From Celoporthe dispersa (taxonomy: Eukaryota; Ascomycota; Sordariomycetes; Diaporthales; Cryphonectriaceae): DNA of 64,000 nucleotides. The stretch is taken from the NCBI GenBank assembly GCA_016584495.1, contig WAID01000004.1, positions 2,976,001 to 3,040,000 of the forward strand, in the 5' to 3' direction. Both the position numbers and the translations under genes were made by a program. Within the stretch, counting starts at the first letter, position 1. Every line of letters starts with the position of its first letter. Below are positions 13,296 through 24,155 of the stretch, one piece after another. The notes below the pieces were generated by a model. That model saw nothing but the letters and a program-made list of their open reading frames with translations, did not search any database and was not told where the DNA came from.

Positions 13296-14205
13296 ACAGC
13301 AGCACCAGCACCAGCAACAGCACCAGCAGCAGCACCACCACCAGCACCAGCAGCAGTCACACATGGATATACCTGATTTCAGCCCCTTCGAGACGCCTCT
13401 GCCTACATTTCCCAAGGTGGAAGAGGACGCCGCGAGCTTGTCAAAGATCAGCATGGTACCAGCACCTATGAACTACACACCTCAGACCATGCCACCGGAT
13501 GCTGGGGCGTGGACCACCCAGCAGGATCCTCAGTCTGCGCTCTCTACATCCCAGGACCTCTCTAACACGTCATTCTTATTGTACGTCCCTGTCCCCTGGC
13601 TGCGCCCCCTCCTTTGTCCTGAAGACGTTGCGGGTCGGTTCTCGAACAAGGAGACCCGACCGACCAAGCGATAGATCACATTTACTAACCGCGAGCGCAG
13701 CCTTGACCCGGACGACACCATCATCACGACGCCACACATGCCTAATCTCCCGCTCCGCACACCGACCCATTCGTTTGGCTACTGGACCGACCTCTTATCA
13801 AACGGGACCAACTATGCCAACATGGCCGGCACCATGGGTGTCCCTGACGAGACGCAACCGTATCCACAGCAGGGTCATCCTCAGTACCCGCAACCCACAC
13901 ACTATACGACATCACGAGCTCCAGATCCTCCTATCCGCCCAAACATGCAGCAGGCGGGGATGAACGCAGCCGCGCAGAAGAGGCGATGGAGCATGCGGAC
14001 GACGAGCTCAGGCCGAACGGTAGTCCCTGCGCGCGACTCGATGCGCGACTCGATGAGAGACTCGATGCGCGACTCCATGCAAAACTCGATGAGAGACTCC
14101 ATGCAGAGCTCGATACGAGATTCGACAATGACGTCCGCAAACTCGAATACCGATTCACGACCAGGCTCCATCATGTCTAGCGTTTTCCACTTCGGCGGAT
14201 CATAG
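12019..14205 (+). CDS. C2H2-type zinc-finger transcription factor
   Basis: Predicted nuclear DNA-binding protein of 688 aa from exons 12019-13580 and 13701-14205. The intron has donor GTACGT, branch ACTAAC and acceptor CAG. The start chosen is the first ATG in frame. The N-terminus is an Asn/His-rich stretch. A basic patch precedes the finger block at about residues 185-300: CPFCGE...H...H, then CTAPGCGLPFEWKS with a His-x4-His-like end, then a third CGFQDC...HVADH unit. A Gln/His tract lies near residues 413-450. Near the C-terminus eight tetrapeptides of RDSM type occur in tandem, and the protein ends in a Ser-rich tail. Target genes cannot be inferred. The family is common in filamentous ascomycetes and mostly uncharacterised. 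Confidence 0.85.
13257..13365 (+). repeat. CAG/CAC trinucleotide tract (poly-Gln/His)
   Basis: Imperfect CAG, CAA and CAC codons inside the zinc-finger gene encode a Gln then mixed Gln/His stretch. Such tracts change length easily and often lie in activation regions. Confidence 0.9.
14032..14127 (+). repeat. Eight 12-nt tandem repeats encoding RDSM-like units
   Basis: The units read RDSM four times, then QNSM, RDSM, QSSI and RDST. They follow a basic KRRWSMR segment. The first copies are almost identical in DNA, suggesting recent expansion. The alternation of Arg-Asp-Ser could offer phosphorylation sites; this is inference. Confidence 0.85.
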
Positions 14206-16082
14206 GCACGGCCTGCCATGGCCATCATATGTCACCATGTACACCTTAGTCTGACCATCTGATCGTGACGCCGCCGACGCCGTTCCAGCCTCTTGTCAAC
14301 CAATTTTCATACGGAAAGAAGAAGGGAAAAAAGAAGAAAAAAATAAACATCGCACGATCTCTCCCATCATCATCTCATAGCCTGTCATTACTTCGCCTGC
14401 TGGTCGGTCTGCTGAGTTTTTGAGCGTTTATTCGGGACGGATGATGCAACTACGTTTCGTATGCGAGAGAAAGATACCGAGATACCCCTGCCTGCCCCAG
14501 TCCTTTTGCGTCAGTTTTTTTTATTTTTGATTTTATTTTTATTTTTGTTTATTTTTTCACCCGGTCACTTTTTTTTCATATCACTGCTATTTGGGTCACC
14601 CAGACGAGGTCATTTTTCTTGCGTCCTTTCTTATTATTTAGCCTTTGGGGTGTTTTTGTTGTGAGCCCTTTGCTCAGTGGTCGTTGTGCGAACCCGCGCA
14701 CTCTTGTCCTTTTGTTCTCTTCGCCCTCCCCCCTTCTCTTTTTGATCTTGAGGGATATCGAAGCCAGATCTGATAACAAGCGAGTGTTTCCTATGTGTTT
14801 TGTTTTATTATCTTTTTTTTGGGTAAAGGGAAGCGTGAATAGATACCGAGGAGGTTAGTTCTCAGGTGGCCGAATGGGAACAGGGTGGGGCCGACTTTTT
14901 GGACGTTTTCTCAAAAGACCATGATCAGCATCTCTACTTTTAATGTGTTGGCGGTGGTACGGTGGATTTCCCCAGCGAATGGTTTGATTTCGATCTTGCT
15001 TGGTCTTCTTGGATATACGACTTTCTAATTTCACCAATAAAATCCCACACTTCTTGAGATCCTTTTTCTCTTCTCCTTTTTAGACGGCCTTCTTGATATT
15101 CTTTTCCAACAGGCGCCTTGTTCCTGGTTCATGGAAGGAATGAGAGTTTTGACACAGAGTCCGACTCGTTGCCCTTTGTGCAGACCCTGCATGCCATCGG
15201 GCACGTCACCGAGGGAGAGAAGTTAGTCACACATCTGCGGGCGACCTATCAGGGCTTGCTTTGCCCGACCGCGGTACCTGTCAACTCTGACCGGGCCCTG
15301 GAGATGAAGGCGACTAGGGTACAGGAATGACCAGTCGTTTCATCGAGTTTCGTGGCGAGCTGTTGAGTGGCGCTGGCTTACGTGCGCGATCGGGGACCTG
15401 GACCCTGAGATAGGAGCGGACTGGTCTGTCGGGCCGAGGACGTTCAGTGGTCGACACCAACGGGTCTCCCCTTCTTGTGTACACTGGCCTGCTGGTGTGA
15501 GAGGCGAGGTGCCGGGCGTTGCGGCCGAGCAGGGCTTGTGTCTAGACTAAGAGGAAAGAGAGGCGGTCATGACGACGGAGGAGGAGGGATGAGAGGAGGA
15601 AGGGGAGATGACAAGTATACCTGCACCAGGGACATGCTTCAAGGAACTGAGCATCCTGCGAGAGGGACCAGAGAAAGGGCTTGGCCGGAGACGGGGGCTG
15701 AGCACCGTGGCTCGTATTGTTCTGGGCCACGAGATTTGGCGAGGTCGATCTGACAGCACATGCACTGCGAGCCCCTTCTGCGCGCCATCGTTGCCCTTGT
15801 GCACGGAACACGATGCGTCTCCTTGGAGAAATTCCGAGCATGGCACAGTATTGGCAGACTACAGAAGATGACAGCTCGAGAGGCTCCAGATGCAAGTATA
15901 GCTGCCCTCGACAGGGCCGGTCGCTTTCGGGCTGTGCTGGTATCTCGTGAGCTGTCAGGCGCCATGTGGTACCATAAACAACAGACGGTGGACCCATGTG
16001 TCTTGTCGGGCTTGATCAGATCTCTAGCATAGCCGTTGCTGTAGAGGCTGAAGAGATATATCAATTACATGCATGCTCAGGG

Positions 16083-16106
16083 CTCTCTCTCTCTCTCTCT
16101 CTCTCT
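16083..16106. repeat. (CT)n microsatellite
   Basis: About 12 CT dinucleotides upstream of galactokinase. Confidence 0.9.
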
Positions 16107-16709
16107 TCTGTCTGGTGGACTAAAATTTCCCCAGACCCGCTCGTATTTTATTCCTCAACTCCTCAGGTTCTTGCCTTCTTATCTGTACCATATGGTAATT
16201 ATCGGCCCACAGGGACAGCAGATGTGGTAGCGGGTATAGTCAAGATTTTTTCTCTTTTTTTTTCTTTCTTCCTTCCTTCCCATATGATTCCCCGCCCCCC
16301 GCCCCCCTTCATCAGTTCAGCGCAGGCAGTTCCTCCAATACGTGGTGTAGGTACATACAGTGGTAGCCGGTAGGAGACGCCCTGAAGAGGGGGTACACTG
16401 ACAGTGCCTGGGGGTGCCTGGGACGCCTACCCCTGTAGCCACTGTGATGAGGTTAATACAGGGCCCACAGAAGCTTCAGGATGATGTAACCACCGGGCCT
16501 GGAGCTGGCAGCTCCTGAGCTGGGGCAGTGCGGGGCAGTCGGGGCCGGCCCTTCCTCTGTTCCACAGTAGCCAGCAGCAAGCAGCAGGGACGACTTACAC
16601 GACTGGGACCACGGCTCTAACCTCGGCGCGCGAGTTTTGCCGTTGTTATCACGAGAGCATCATCACCTCATTCTCTCCTGGTCCTTCTGAGGACTCTTGT
16701 TTCTGCTTG

Positions 16710-16728
16710 TATATATATATATATATAT
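16710..16728. promoter_or_regulatory. (TA)n run, possible TATA-type element of galactokinase
   Basis: A TATATATATA run lies about 125 nt before the galactokinase start codon. The position suits a core-promoter AT element, but it may simply be a microsatellite. Confidence 0.35.
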
Positions 16729-16853
16729 CCTGTTCGCCTCCTCTACCAATCAGGATTGACACCTGGGTCCGAGGCTGAACTGTTGTTTCCCCCAATCCTA
16801 TTCTTTATTACCTCCTGCCCTCGACAGCCAACGACGGCCACGACACTCCCAGC

Positions 16854-18461
16854 ATGGCAGGCCCTGTCCCCTTCGCGCGGTCGCTGGACCAGATCTACAC
16901 CGCCGACGCCCTGCCGTCGCAGGCTAAGCGCTGGGACAGCCTTCTGGCCCAGTTCCAGTCCACCTACAACCACCCCGCCGAGTTTGTTGCCCGCTCCCCG
17001 GGCCGCGTCAATATCATCGGCGAGCACATCGACTACTCGCTCTACTCGGTGCTCCCCATGGCCATCACCGCCGACGCCCTGCTCGCCGTGTCCACCAGGG
17101 TCGACCCCTCCCTCGTGAAGCAGGGGACCTACAAGATCCAGATTGCGAACGTCCAGGGCTCGAGGTTCCCCGCCCACGAGTTCGACATCCCCTTCGACGC
17201 CGTCGACATCGACGCCACCGTGCACGAGTGGACCAACTACTTCAAGTCGGGCCTCCGGGGGGCCCTGGAGCTCCTGCGCAAGAAGCACGGCGCGGACTAT
17301 AAGCCTGTCTCGATGCAGATCCTCATGGACGGCACCGTGCCCGCGGGCGGCGGCCTGTCCTCGTCCGCCGCCTTCACGAGCACCTCGGCGCTGGCGGTGA
17401 TGGTTGCGAACTGCGAGAGGGCCGTGGACAAGACCGAGCTCACCGAACTGGCCATCGTCTCGGAGCGCGCCGTCGGTGTCAACAGCGGTGGCATGGACCA
17501 GTCTGCCTCTGTCTTCTCAGAGCGCGGCTCCGCCCTCTTCGTCTCCTTCTCGCCCGGCCTGACTGCGCGCACCGTCTCCTTCCCGCACACGAGCCCGGAG
17601 CTGTGCTTCCTCATCGCCCAGAGCTTCGTCGTGTCCGACAAGTACGTCACGGGCCCGATCCACTACAACCTGCGCGTCGTCGAGTGCAGCCTCGCGGCCG
17701 CCTACCTCAACGCCGTGCTGAACCCCAGGGGCACGAGGCTGCCCACCGACGCCGCCCCGCTGGGCGTGTCCCTGCGAGGCTTCCACGACGCCTACTTTGC
17801 CTCCCACTCCGAGGCCGCCGCCAAGGCCCCGTCCGCCGAGGCCCAGCTGTCCGAGCTCATCTCCCTCACCGAGTCGATGCTGGACCGCAGAGAGGGGTAC
17901 ACCCGCGAGGAGATCGCCTCGGCCCTCGGCACCACCGTGGACGAGCTCAACGCTGCCTTCACCTCCAAGTTCCCCGTGCGGGCAGACCGCTTCAAGCTGC
18001 GGCAGCGGGCCCTGCACGTCTTCCGTGAGGCCCTGCGGGTCCTCCGGTTCATGGCCCTGCTCGAAGACCCGGCCGCTGCCGCCTCTCTGGCGGGTGGAGG
18101 CGACACCACCACCTACAACCAGCAGCTAGGCGCGCTGCTCAACGAGACGCAGGACAGCTGCCGTGACGACTACGAGTGCTCGTGCCCGGAGATCGACGCC
18201 ATCTGCAGGATCGCGCGCGAGGCCGGGAGCTACGGGTCCCGGCTCACGGGTGCTGGCTGGGGCGGGTGCAGCGTGCATCTCGTGCCGGCGGACAAGGTGG
18301 CCGCCGTGCGGGCTGCGTGGGATCGCGAGTACTACGCCGGGAGGGATCTGACAGAGGAGCAGAGGGAGGCGGCCGTCGTCGAGAGCCGACCAGGAAGTGG
18401 GAGCGCCGTGTATGTGGTGGCCGAGGGCTACGTTGTGGGAAAGGGGGAAGGGGTGGTATAA
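16854..18461 (+). CDS. gal1: Galactokinase (GHMP kinase family)
   Basis: Phosphorylates galactose to galactose-1-phosphate with ATP, the first committed step of the Leloir pathway, in the cytosol. The gene is a single uninterrupted frame of 535 aa, typical of fungal galactokinases. The family signature lies at about residues 46-61 (ARSPGRVNIIGEHIDY). The ATP-binding glycine-rich motif PAGGGLSSSAAF is near 162-173 and the third GHMP motif LTGAGWGGC near 464-472. The ATG chosen gives a normal N-terminus and follows a pyrimidine-rich leader. No frame change or intron is visible. The other Leloir genes are not in this window, but an alpha-galactosidase lies about 36 kb away. Confidence 0.96.
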   Translation: MAGPVPFARSLDQIYTADALPSQAKRWDSLLAQFQSTYNHPAEFVARSPGRVNIIGEHIDYSLYSVLPMAITADALLAVSTRVDPSLVKQGTYKIQIANVQGSRFPAHEFDIPFDAVDIDATVHEWTNYFKSGLRGALELLRKKHGADYKPVSMQILMDGTVPAGGGLSSSAAFTSTSALAVMVANCERAVDKTELTELAIVSERAVGVNSGGMDQSASVFSERGSALFVSFSPGLTARTVSFPHTSPELCFLIAQSFVVSDKYVTGPIHYNLRVVECSLAAAYLNAVLNPRGTRLPTDAAPLGVSLRGFHDAYFASHSEAAAKAPSAEAQLSELISLTESMLDRREGYTREEIASALGTTVDELNAAFTSKFPVRADRFKLRQRALHVFREALRVLRFMALLEDPAAAASLAGGGDTTTYNQQLGALLNETQDSCRDDYECSCPEIDAICRIAREAGSYGSRLTGAGWGGCSVHLVPADKVAAVRAAWDREYYAGRDLTEEQREAAVVESRPGSGSAVYVVAEGYVVGKGEGVV

Positions 18462-19026
18462 AATGACCGAGGAAATTGGTATAAGAAACACGAACCTGGA
18501 CTTGTGCGTGTACATATAGATATACATAGAGAGAGAAAGAGAGAAATAAAATAGTGGCGGGGTTGGCTGGGATCGTAAAAAGAAAATTGCGCTGGTGGCT
18601 GGTATTGACATCTGAAGACTCTGGTGAAAGATGACAGACCAATTAGCTGGTCTTGCTGGTGGGGGGGGGGGGGGGAGTGGTTGGGAAATAGCAGTCTCAT
18701 TGCACCTGGTACCAGACAGGCATCAACCAGGCCTAGCTATGGTAAAAAGACCCAGATCATCATCACTCTATGAGCAGTAGTTGAGAAAACCATACAGCCA
18801 ATGTATCCATTTCATCCATCCACCAACCCACCCAGTTCAGCCAGCCAGCCAGACAATGCTTCACCCCCACGCCCGAGGCCATGCCATGCTTTGTGTAAAG
18901 AAAAAAAGAGAGAAATTGAACCCAGTGCCGACCCACACCCTCACATCACGAACGCCAGAACCACACACAAGGGAAGGGGAGAAGTGGAGAGAGGGGTGGA
19001 GGTGGCTCCGACGAAACCTATCGCGG
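18462..19026. other. Convergent intergenic spacer
   Basis: Shared 3' flank of galactokinase (+) and the RING-CH gene (-). It contains GA-rich and poly-G runs and no gene-like frame. Confidence 0.7.
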
Positions 19027-20902
19027 CTACGGGGAGGCAGCAGCCGCCGCTGCCGCCGCCGCCGCCCTCCCCACCTCGGCCGTGCTGCCCTGCCTCGACA
19101 CCTGCCTCGGCCTCCGCCGCGGCACGTTCCTCACCCTCCTGTGCTTGCGGACCTGGACGCGCCGGTGCTTGGTGTAGAGGTTCACCATGTCCCTGGCGAC
19201 GATGAACAGGGCGCCGCCGACGAGGCTCCGGCCCCACTGCTCCTGGAGGAGGCCGGTTGCGGGGCGTGTGTACGTTCTTGTCACCCACGGGGTGGGCAGG
19301 GTGTAGTGGAGGACCACGCCGGCGCCCCAGCACACGAGCGGGAAAGTGAGGGCGCTGACGACGCCGTTGACGAGGTCAGTCAGTGTGGTCGAGGTCCCGC
19401 GGGCTTCGCGGATGGGCTCCTCGGGGGCTTGGTTGTCGTTGTTGTTGTTGTTGTTACGGTTGTTGTTGTTGTCGTTGTTGTTGTCGGCTGGGGCGCCGTC
19501 GCCGTGGTTGTTGTTGTTTACTGCCTGTCGGTTGCCTGCGCGGGGCTCGATCCGGATGGCGGGTGGGGGATCAGCCGCATCACTGCCGTTACCGTCCGCG
19601 CCCCCGGCTGGCTGCTGCTCGAGCTGCCTCCGCGGCAGGCTCTTCCTGGATCACGACGAGGCCGTCCCCGTCGCTGCCGGCGATCTCGTTCAGCTCCTCC
19701 TGCAGCTCCTGGATGACGGCCTGCTCGTCCTCGCCGGGGCCGATGTGGAGCTCGATCTCGGCCACGACCTCCTCATCGTTATTGTCGTCTCCGATCATGT
19801 TGAGAACAGCATTCCCGACCCTGAGGGCCTGGGCGAAGTAGCCCTCGTCTTCGGCCTCCCGCGGCGGCGGCAGCAGCACCATTGTCCGGCGCGACGTCGA
19901 CCTGCTGGTTGCGGCCACCCTCGGCGGCGGGAAGCTCCTCGTTCGGCAGGCTGCGGCCCCGGAGGGCCTGGTTCAGGCGCCGCTCGTAGGCCCCAAAGAG
20001 GTCGTGGTAGATGCGGTTATACGAGAAGCTGACCCACGGCAGCACGGTCATGACCCAGGCGGGGGAGGGGGGCCACTGGGGCATGTCGTCGCGGAGAACT
20101 AAAGAGACGCCGTACTGTACCGGCGGGTTTACCCATCCCGTCAGCAAAGATCAAGAGCTCGCCGCGCCGGGGGGGAGGGGAGACTCACAAATACCGATGC
20201 GGGCACGGCCAGGAAGTCGATGAGCTGGGGAGGCAGGGCCTTCTGGATCAGGAGGGCCGGGGCGATGAAGTGCAGCAGCCAGAACCTGAAGCAGAAGTCC
20301 CAGCCGGCCCTCCACCGGTACCAGGGCACGCCGTGGTTCAGCCTCCTGTCGGCCAGCGCCTTGCCCAGGCCCAGCCACCCCATGGCGGGCCCGGGCCCGG
20401 CGAAGACACAGATGCTCAGCATGCCGTAGTAGCTCGACCCGGCCATGGAGCAGCCGGTCAGGATGCCGAGGAGGATGGCCGGGGTCATGCGGCTGTACAT
20501 CTTGTGGAGGTGGTCGCGGATGCCGATGAAGCGGTCGCGGGGCTCGACGGTCTTGATCTTGCCCTTGCACGCGGGACAGCGCAGCGGCTTGGTGCTCTCG
20601 CGCTCGTGCTCGGCGATCCAGCGCAGCATGCAGTCCTCGTGTGCCTCCAGGGTGCAGGGGCAGGCGTTCACCCACGCCGTGTTGGGGGTCTCGCCGGCAT
20701 TCTGCAGGCAGATGAAGCAGCTCCTGAGGGCGGGATCGGTCTGGGTGCGCTGGAGCTGTGGGGAGGGCCTGACGGAGGGTGCCGCAGCCGTCCCGTCGGG
20801 CGAGGCCGTCATCGTCGTGGCTGCTGCTGGTGCTGCTGCTGGTGCTGGTGCTGGTGCTGATGCTGGTGCTGCTGGGGGGGCCTCGACTGGTTCGGACGAC
20901 AT
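19027..20902 (-). CDS. RING-CH (MARCH-like) membrane ubiquitin ligase, frame unresolved in 3' half
   Basis: Predicted E3 ubiquitin ligase of an internal membrane. Exon 1 is 20902-20189; the intron 20188-20115 has donor GTGAGT and branch GCTGAC. After an Ala/Pro-rich start, Cys62, Cys65, Cys81, Cys83, His88, Cys91, Cys109 and Cys112 form a C4HC3 RING-CH finger. Hydrophobic segments follow (around LLGILTGCSMAG, FWLLHFIAPALLI and, after the intron, WVMTVLPWVSF). Further on, the protein-like sequence continues in a second frame (an acidic segment with VVAEIELHIGPGEDE) and then a third. That third frame holds an Asn-rich stretch, a hydrophobic segment near ALTFPLVCWGAGVVLHY and a basic tail ending at 19027. 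The two frame changes, near 19862-19900 and 19600-19655, have no convincing splice signals. The ligase call is firm; the exact C-terminal half is not. Confidence 0.75.
19432..19494. repeat. GTT/AAC trinucleotide tract (poly-Asn on minus strand)
   Basis: Near-perfect GTT repeats which, on the coding minus strand, give an Asn/Asp tract in the C-terminal part of the RING-CH protein. Confidence 0.85.
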
Positions 20903-21932
20903 AGCGCCTCGGCACGGTTATCTGTGTGTCTAGCTGAGGTGGCTTCGGGACTCTTGTCCGTCCTCGCCGCGATGGGCCTTGGACGAGATCTCAGCACCGC
21001 GTGTGGTGGCGCAGCGATCAAACGGAGGTTCGGATTTCCCGGGGGATTATTCGGCTGATGGGGACGGCAGATGGATCACGACAGGTAAAAAAATCTGGTA
21101 GGGGGCTGTTACGTTGCCATCGCGAGAAAGGGTGCACGGCGGTGTTCGTTGTAAGAAGAAAAAATAGAATAAAATAAAATAAAATAAGAAGGCAGGATGG
21201 CGAGAGGAGGAGGAGGAGGAGGTTGAGGATGAGGTTTGGTTGCAGGGGGGGGAAAGAGCCAAAGTGGCCATCGACAGAGCTGAGGCAGGGTCGTCAAGTT
21301 AGTGGTGGCCAATACTTAGTGGCCTCCCTCCCCCTCTCTGGCCTGCTCGGGTGCTGAGCACGGGTGTTCGTGCCGTGCTTGCGCAGGGAAGTGACATCAG
21401 CTCTAAACCTCAAGGTCTAGCCTGGGCCCGGGGGGGGGTCCTGGGAGGCTCTGCAGGGTAGCGGGGGGTTGGCCAGTACGCCTGCAACGACTAAGCACCA
21501 CAGGTGCTGATGGGCCTGTGGGAAGCACCTGGCAGTAGCTGCTATAGCACGACCGAGTACCCTGCCTCGGGGGTCTCCCATGGTCTGTGCCAACCATGTC
21601 CACCTCAGGCTCTTCTAGAATGAACCCCTCCTTGCTAATAGTACAGTATGCACGGCGGGATGGGTCCTGGTCTTCTCTCGGGCATCCAAAAACTATCCCA
21701 GGACAACAGTTTTGTCCCGGTGCCCCTCCGTGTCCGGCTCTCTTGTCTCCCTCACCTTATATACACCCCGTCCTCGAGAGACCCTACAACAGTACCAGTC
21801 GTGTAGCTGTTGCTGTTTTGTTTTCTTGTGATTTCTCTTTACCACCACCCTCGGCCATCGTTTCTCTTCATCTTGCACGTTGTCTTATCCACAGAGCCCC
21901 GACCAGACAGATCCGTCCTCGCTCTGCCTGAC
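20903..21932. other. Divergent intergenic region between RING-CH gene and sgt2
   Basis: Contains the promoters of both flanking genes. An AAAATAAAAT run is at about 21165-21190, and a GGTGCTGATGGG/CCTGTGGGAAGCACC imperfect inverted repeat is around 21505-21530. No convincing coding frame. Confidence 0.6.
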
Positions 21933-23254
21933 ATGGTATGTCTGCCCCCCCCCCGGCCCCCCCTCCGCGATGTCCTCACCTCCTTCCTGGTCCCTCCTCC
22001 TCTCTCCTCTCCTCCTCTCCTTGAGCCAAGAATAAGACCGTGCTTCTAATCCTCCGGGTTGTCTCCTCTCTGCCCCACAGGCCAACTCTTCCAAGCAGCG
22101 CCTTGCGCTGGCCATCTGCGACTTCCTCACCACCTCGGTCACCGACGGCACCCTCCCCGCAGAGGACCAGGACTCTATCGATGTTGCCGTCAACTGCATC
22201 GCCGAGGCCTTCAACGTCGACCCCACCGACAAGGCCGCTGTAGCCGACGCCATCGGCACCCAGAACCTCCAGAAGATCTACGGTGCGTTCGAGAAGCTCC
22301 AGGCCGCCACCAAGCCTGCTGCTGCTGCCGCCACTACTACCTCGTCCACCGGCGTCACCGAGGAGGCCAAGAAAGAGGCCGAGGCCCTCAAGTCCAAGGG
22401 CAACGCCGCAATGGCCCAGAAGGACTACAAGAAGGCCATTGACCTGTACAGCCAGGCCCTGGCCCTCAACCCCGGCAATGCCATCTACCTGTCCAACCGC
22501 GCCGCGGCCTACAGCGCCGACAAGGACCACGAGAGCGCACGCGCTGACGCCGAGGCCGCCGTCGCCGTGGAGCCTACCTACACCAAGGCTTGGAGCCGCC
22601 TGGGACTCGCCCGCTTCGCCCTGGGCGATGCCAAGGGCTCCATGGAGGCCTACAAGAAGGGCATCGAGTATGAGGGCAACGGTGGTAGCGACGCCATGAA
22701 GAAGGGCTTTGAGACCGCCAAGAGGCGCGTCGCGGACCTCGAGGGCGAGCAGGCCGCTGATGAGATCACCTCCCGCGATGCCGGGTCCTCTCCCTCCCCC
22801 GGCGCCGGCGGCATGCCTGACCTCAGCAGCCTAGCAAGCATGCTCGGCGGCGGCGGTGCTGGCGGCGGTGGCATGCCCGACTTCGGCGCCATCATGAACA
22901 ACCCCATGTTTGCCTCCATGGCCCAGAACCTGATGAGCAACCCGGACATGATGAACAACCTGATGAGCAACCCCAGGCTGCGGGAGATGGCCAACTCGTT
23001 CGGTAGCGGGGGCGGCATGCCAGACATGTCTGCCTTGATGTCCGACCCCAACATTGCGGATATGTAAGCACCTGATGACCCTCCTCCTTAGCTTTTCTTT
23101 TATAAAAAAAAAAAGAAGAAACAAAGGGACAATCTCCACAACCGTATACTGACTTTTTTTTCTTCCTTCTGTTTCCAGGGCAAAGAACTTGATGGGAGGC
23201 GGTGCGGGTGGTGCTCCTGGAGCTGGGCGGGGATCTGACTCTGAGCCTAAATAG
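21933..23254 (+). CDS. sgt2: Small glutamine-rich TPR co-chaperone Sgt2/SGTA
   Basis: A cytosolic co-chaperone that receives tail-anchored membrane proteins and hands them to the Get4-Get5-Get3 pathway, and that binds Hsp70/Hsp90 tails. Predicted exons are 21933-21935, 22081-23063 and 23179-23254, encoding 353 aa. The first coding exon is only the ATG. Residues 2-70 or so form the dimerisation domain (SKQRLALAICDFL...). Three TPR repeats span about 100-212 (KSKGNAAMAQKDYKKAIDLY and following). The C-terminal part is Gly/Met/Pro-rich with repeated NPMFASMAQNLMSNPDMM-like units, the substrate-binding region. The last exon adds AKNLMGGGAGG...SEPK. If intron 2 is not removed, a stop follows immediately at the junction. 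Frame and splice signals agree throughout. Confidence 0.94.
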
Positions 23255-24155
23255 TTCCGGATCATCGCCTCGCTTTTCCTCCCTCAAATTTATGAATAGA
23301 CAGGTGGCTTTGAAAAGAAAAAATCAATCATTCCTAGAGAGCCAATGGATGGATGCAGTAACCGTGCGTCCCTTTGGGCGTCTCGTCAGACTCTTGTTTG
23401 CATTCCATAGCTGTTATCCAGATATACCCGAAGAAATGCGCAGACTAGAGTTACGTTGTGACAGGAGAATCACCAAGATCCCCTAAACACATGGCTGCGA
23501 TGCAAGAGACCGGAGGTCGATAGGATGCATCACCTTTAGAGATACTCTACATATGAACACCAATCTTACCTGTTGCTAGATGCTGTACAGACGGTGCTTG
23601 TTGAAGACATAATGGGTAATATAGCAGCCTCCTTGACAGCACTTCTTGAACTTGCGTCTCAAGAGAAGGCCCAGTCTACACGTGGTGATCCTCAAGATAC
23701 TGTGAGATAAAAGTGTCAACCTCGAGATGATATGATCCCTTTCCTATAATGCAATGTGGCTTGTGTGTTTGCACTTAGCGGCATCAACTTTCCATGGAGA
23801 CATATCTCTGCATCATACCGTCTAGACAGAGACACAAGATCACACAAGAGAGACAGACCTACACACCCACAGCACTTTAACATGAAGTAATGAATACGCT
23901 GTCATTTGACCTGGTATTATAGTCTCTGATGGGACTGAGCTCTTACAATCTGTGTGACAAGAAAACAACAGTGAAACACCGGTTCTGCCTAACCAGCGCC
24001 GCTTCCTGTTTATATCTCTAACTGAATATTTTATTTTCCCTCGCGGGGCATAAAGCCGTCCTTCCCTTCGTGGACATCGCTTCCTGTATCATGCCAAGTT
24101 TCGCTTTCCATTCTACTTATTTACAGTTTCTTGAACCACGACAGTCCCCCTCGTC
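23255..24155. other. Convergent intergenic spacer
   Basis: Shared 3' flank of sgt2 (+) and the surface-protein gene (-). It is more AT-rich than the coding parts. No gene-like frame. Confidence 0.65.

Larger units (their letters stand above)
14206..16853. other. Intergenic, between zinc-finger gene and galactokinase
   Basis: The left part is T-rich and carries an AATAAA-like element at about 14340, suitable for 3' processing of the zinc-finger transcript. The right part is the galactokinase promoter, with CT and AT microsatellites. No conserved coding frame was found. Confidence 0.6.
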
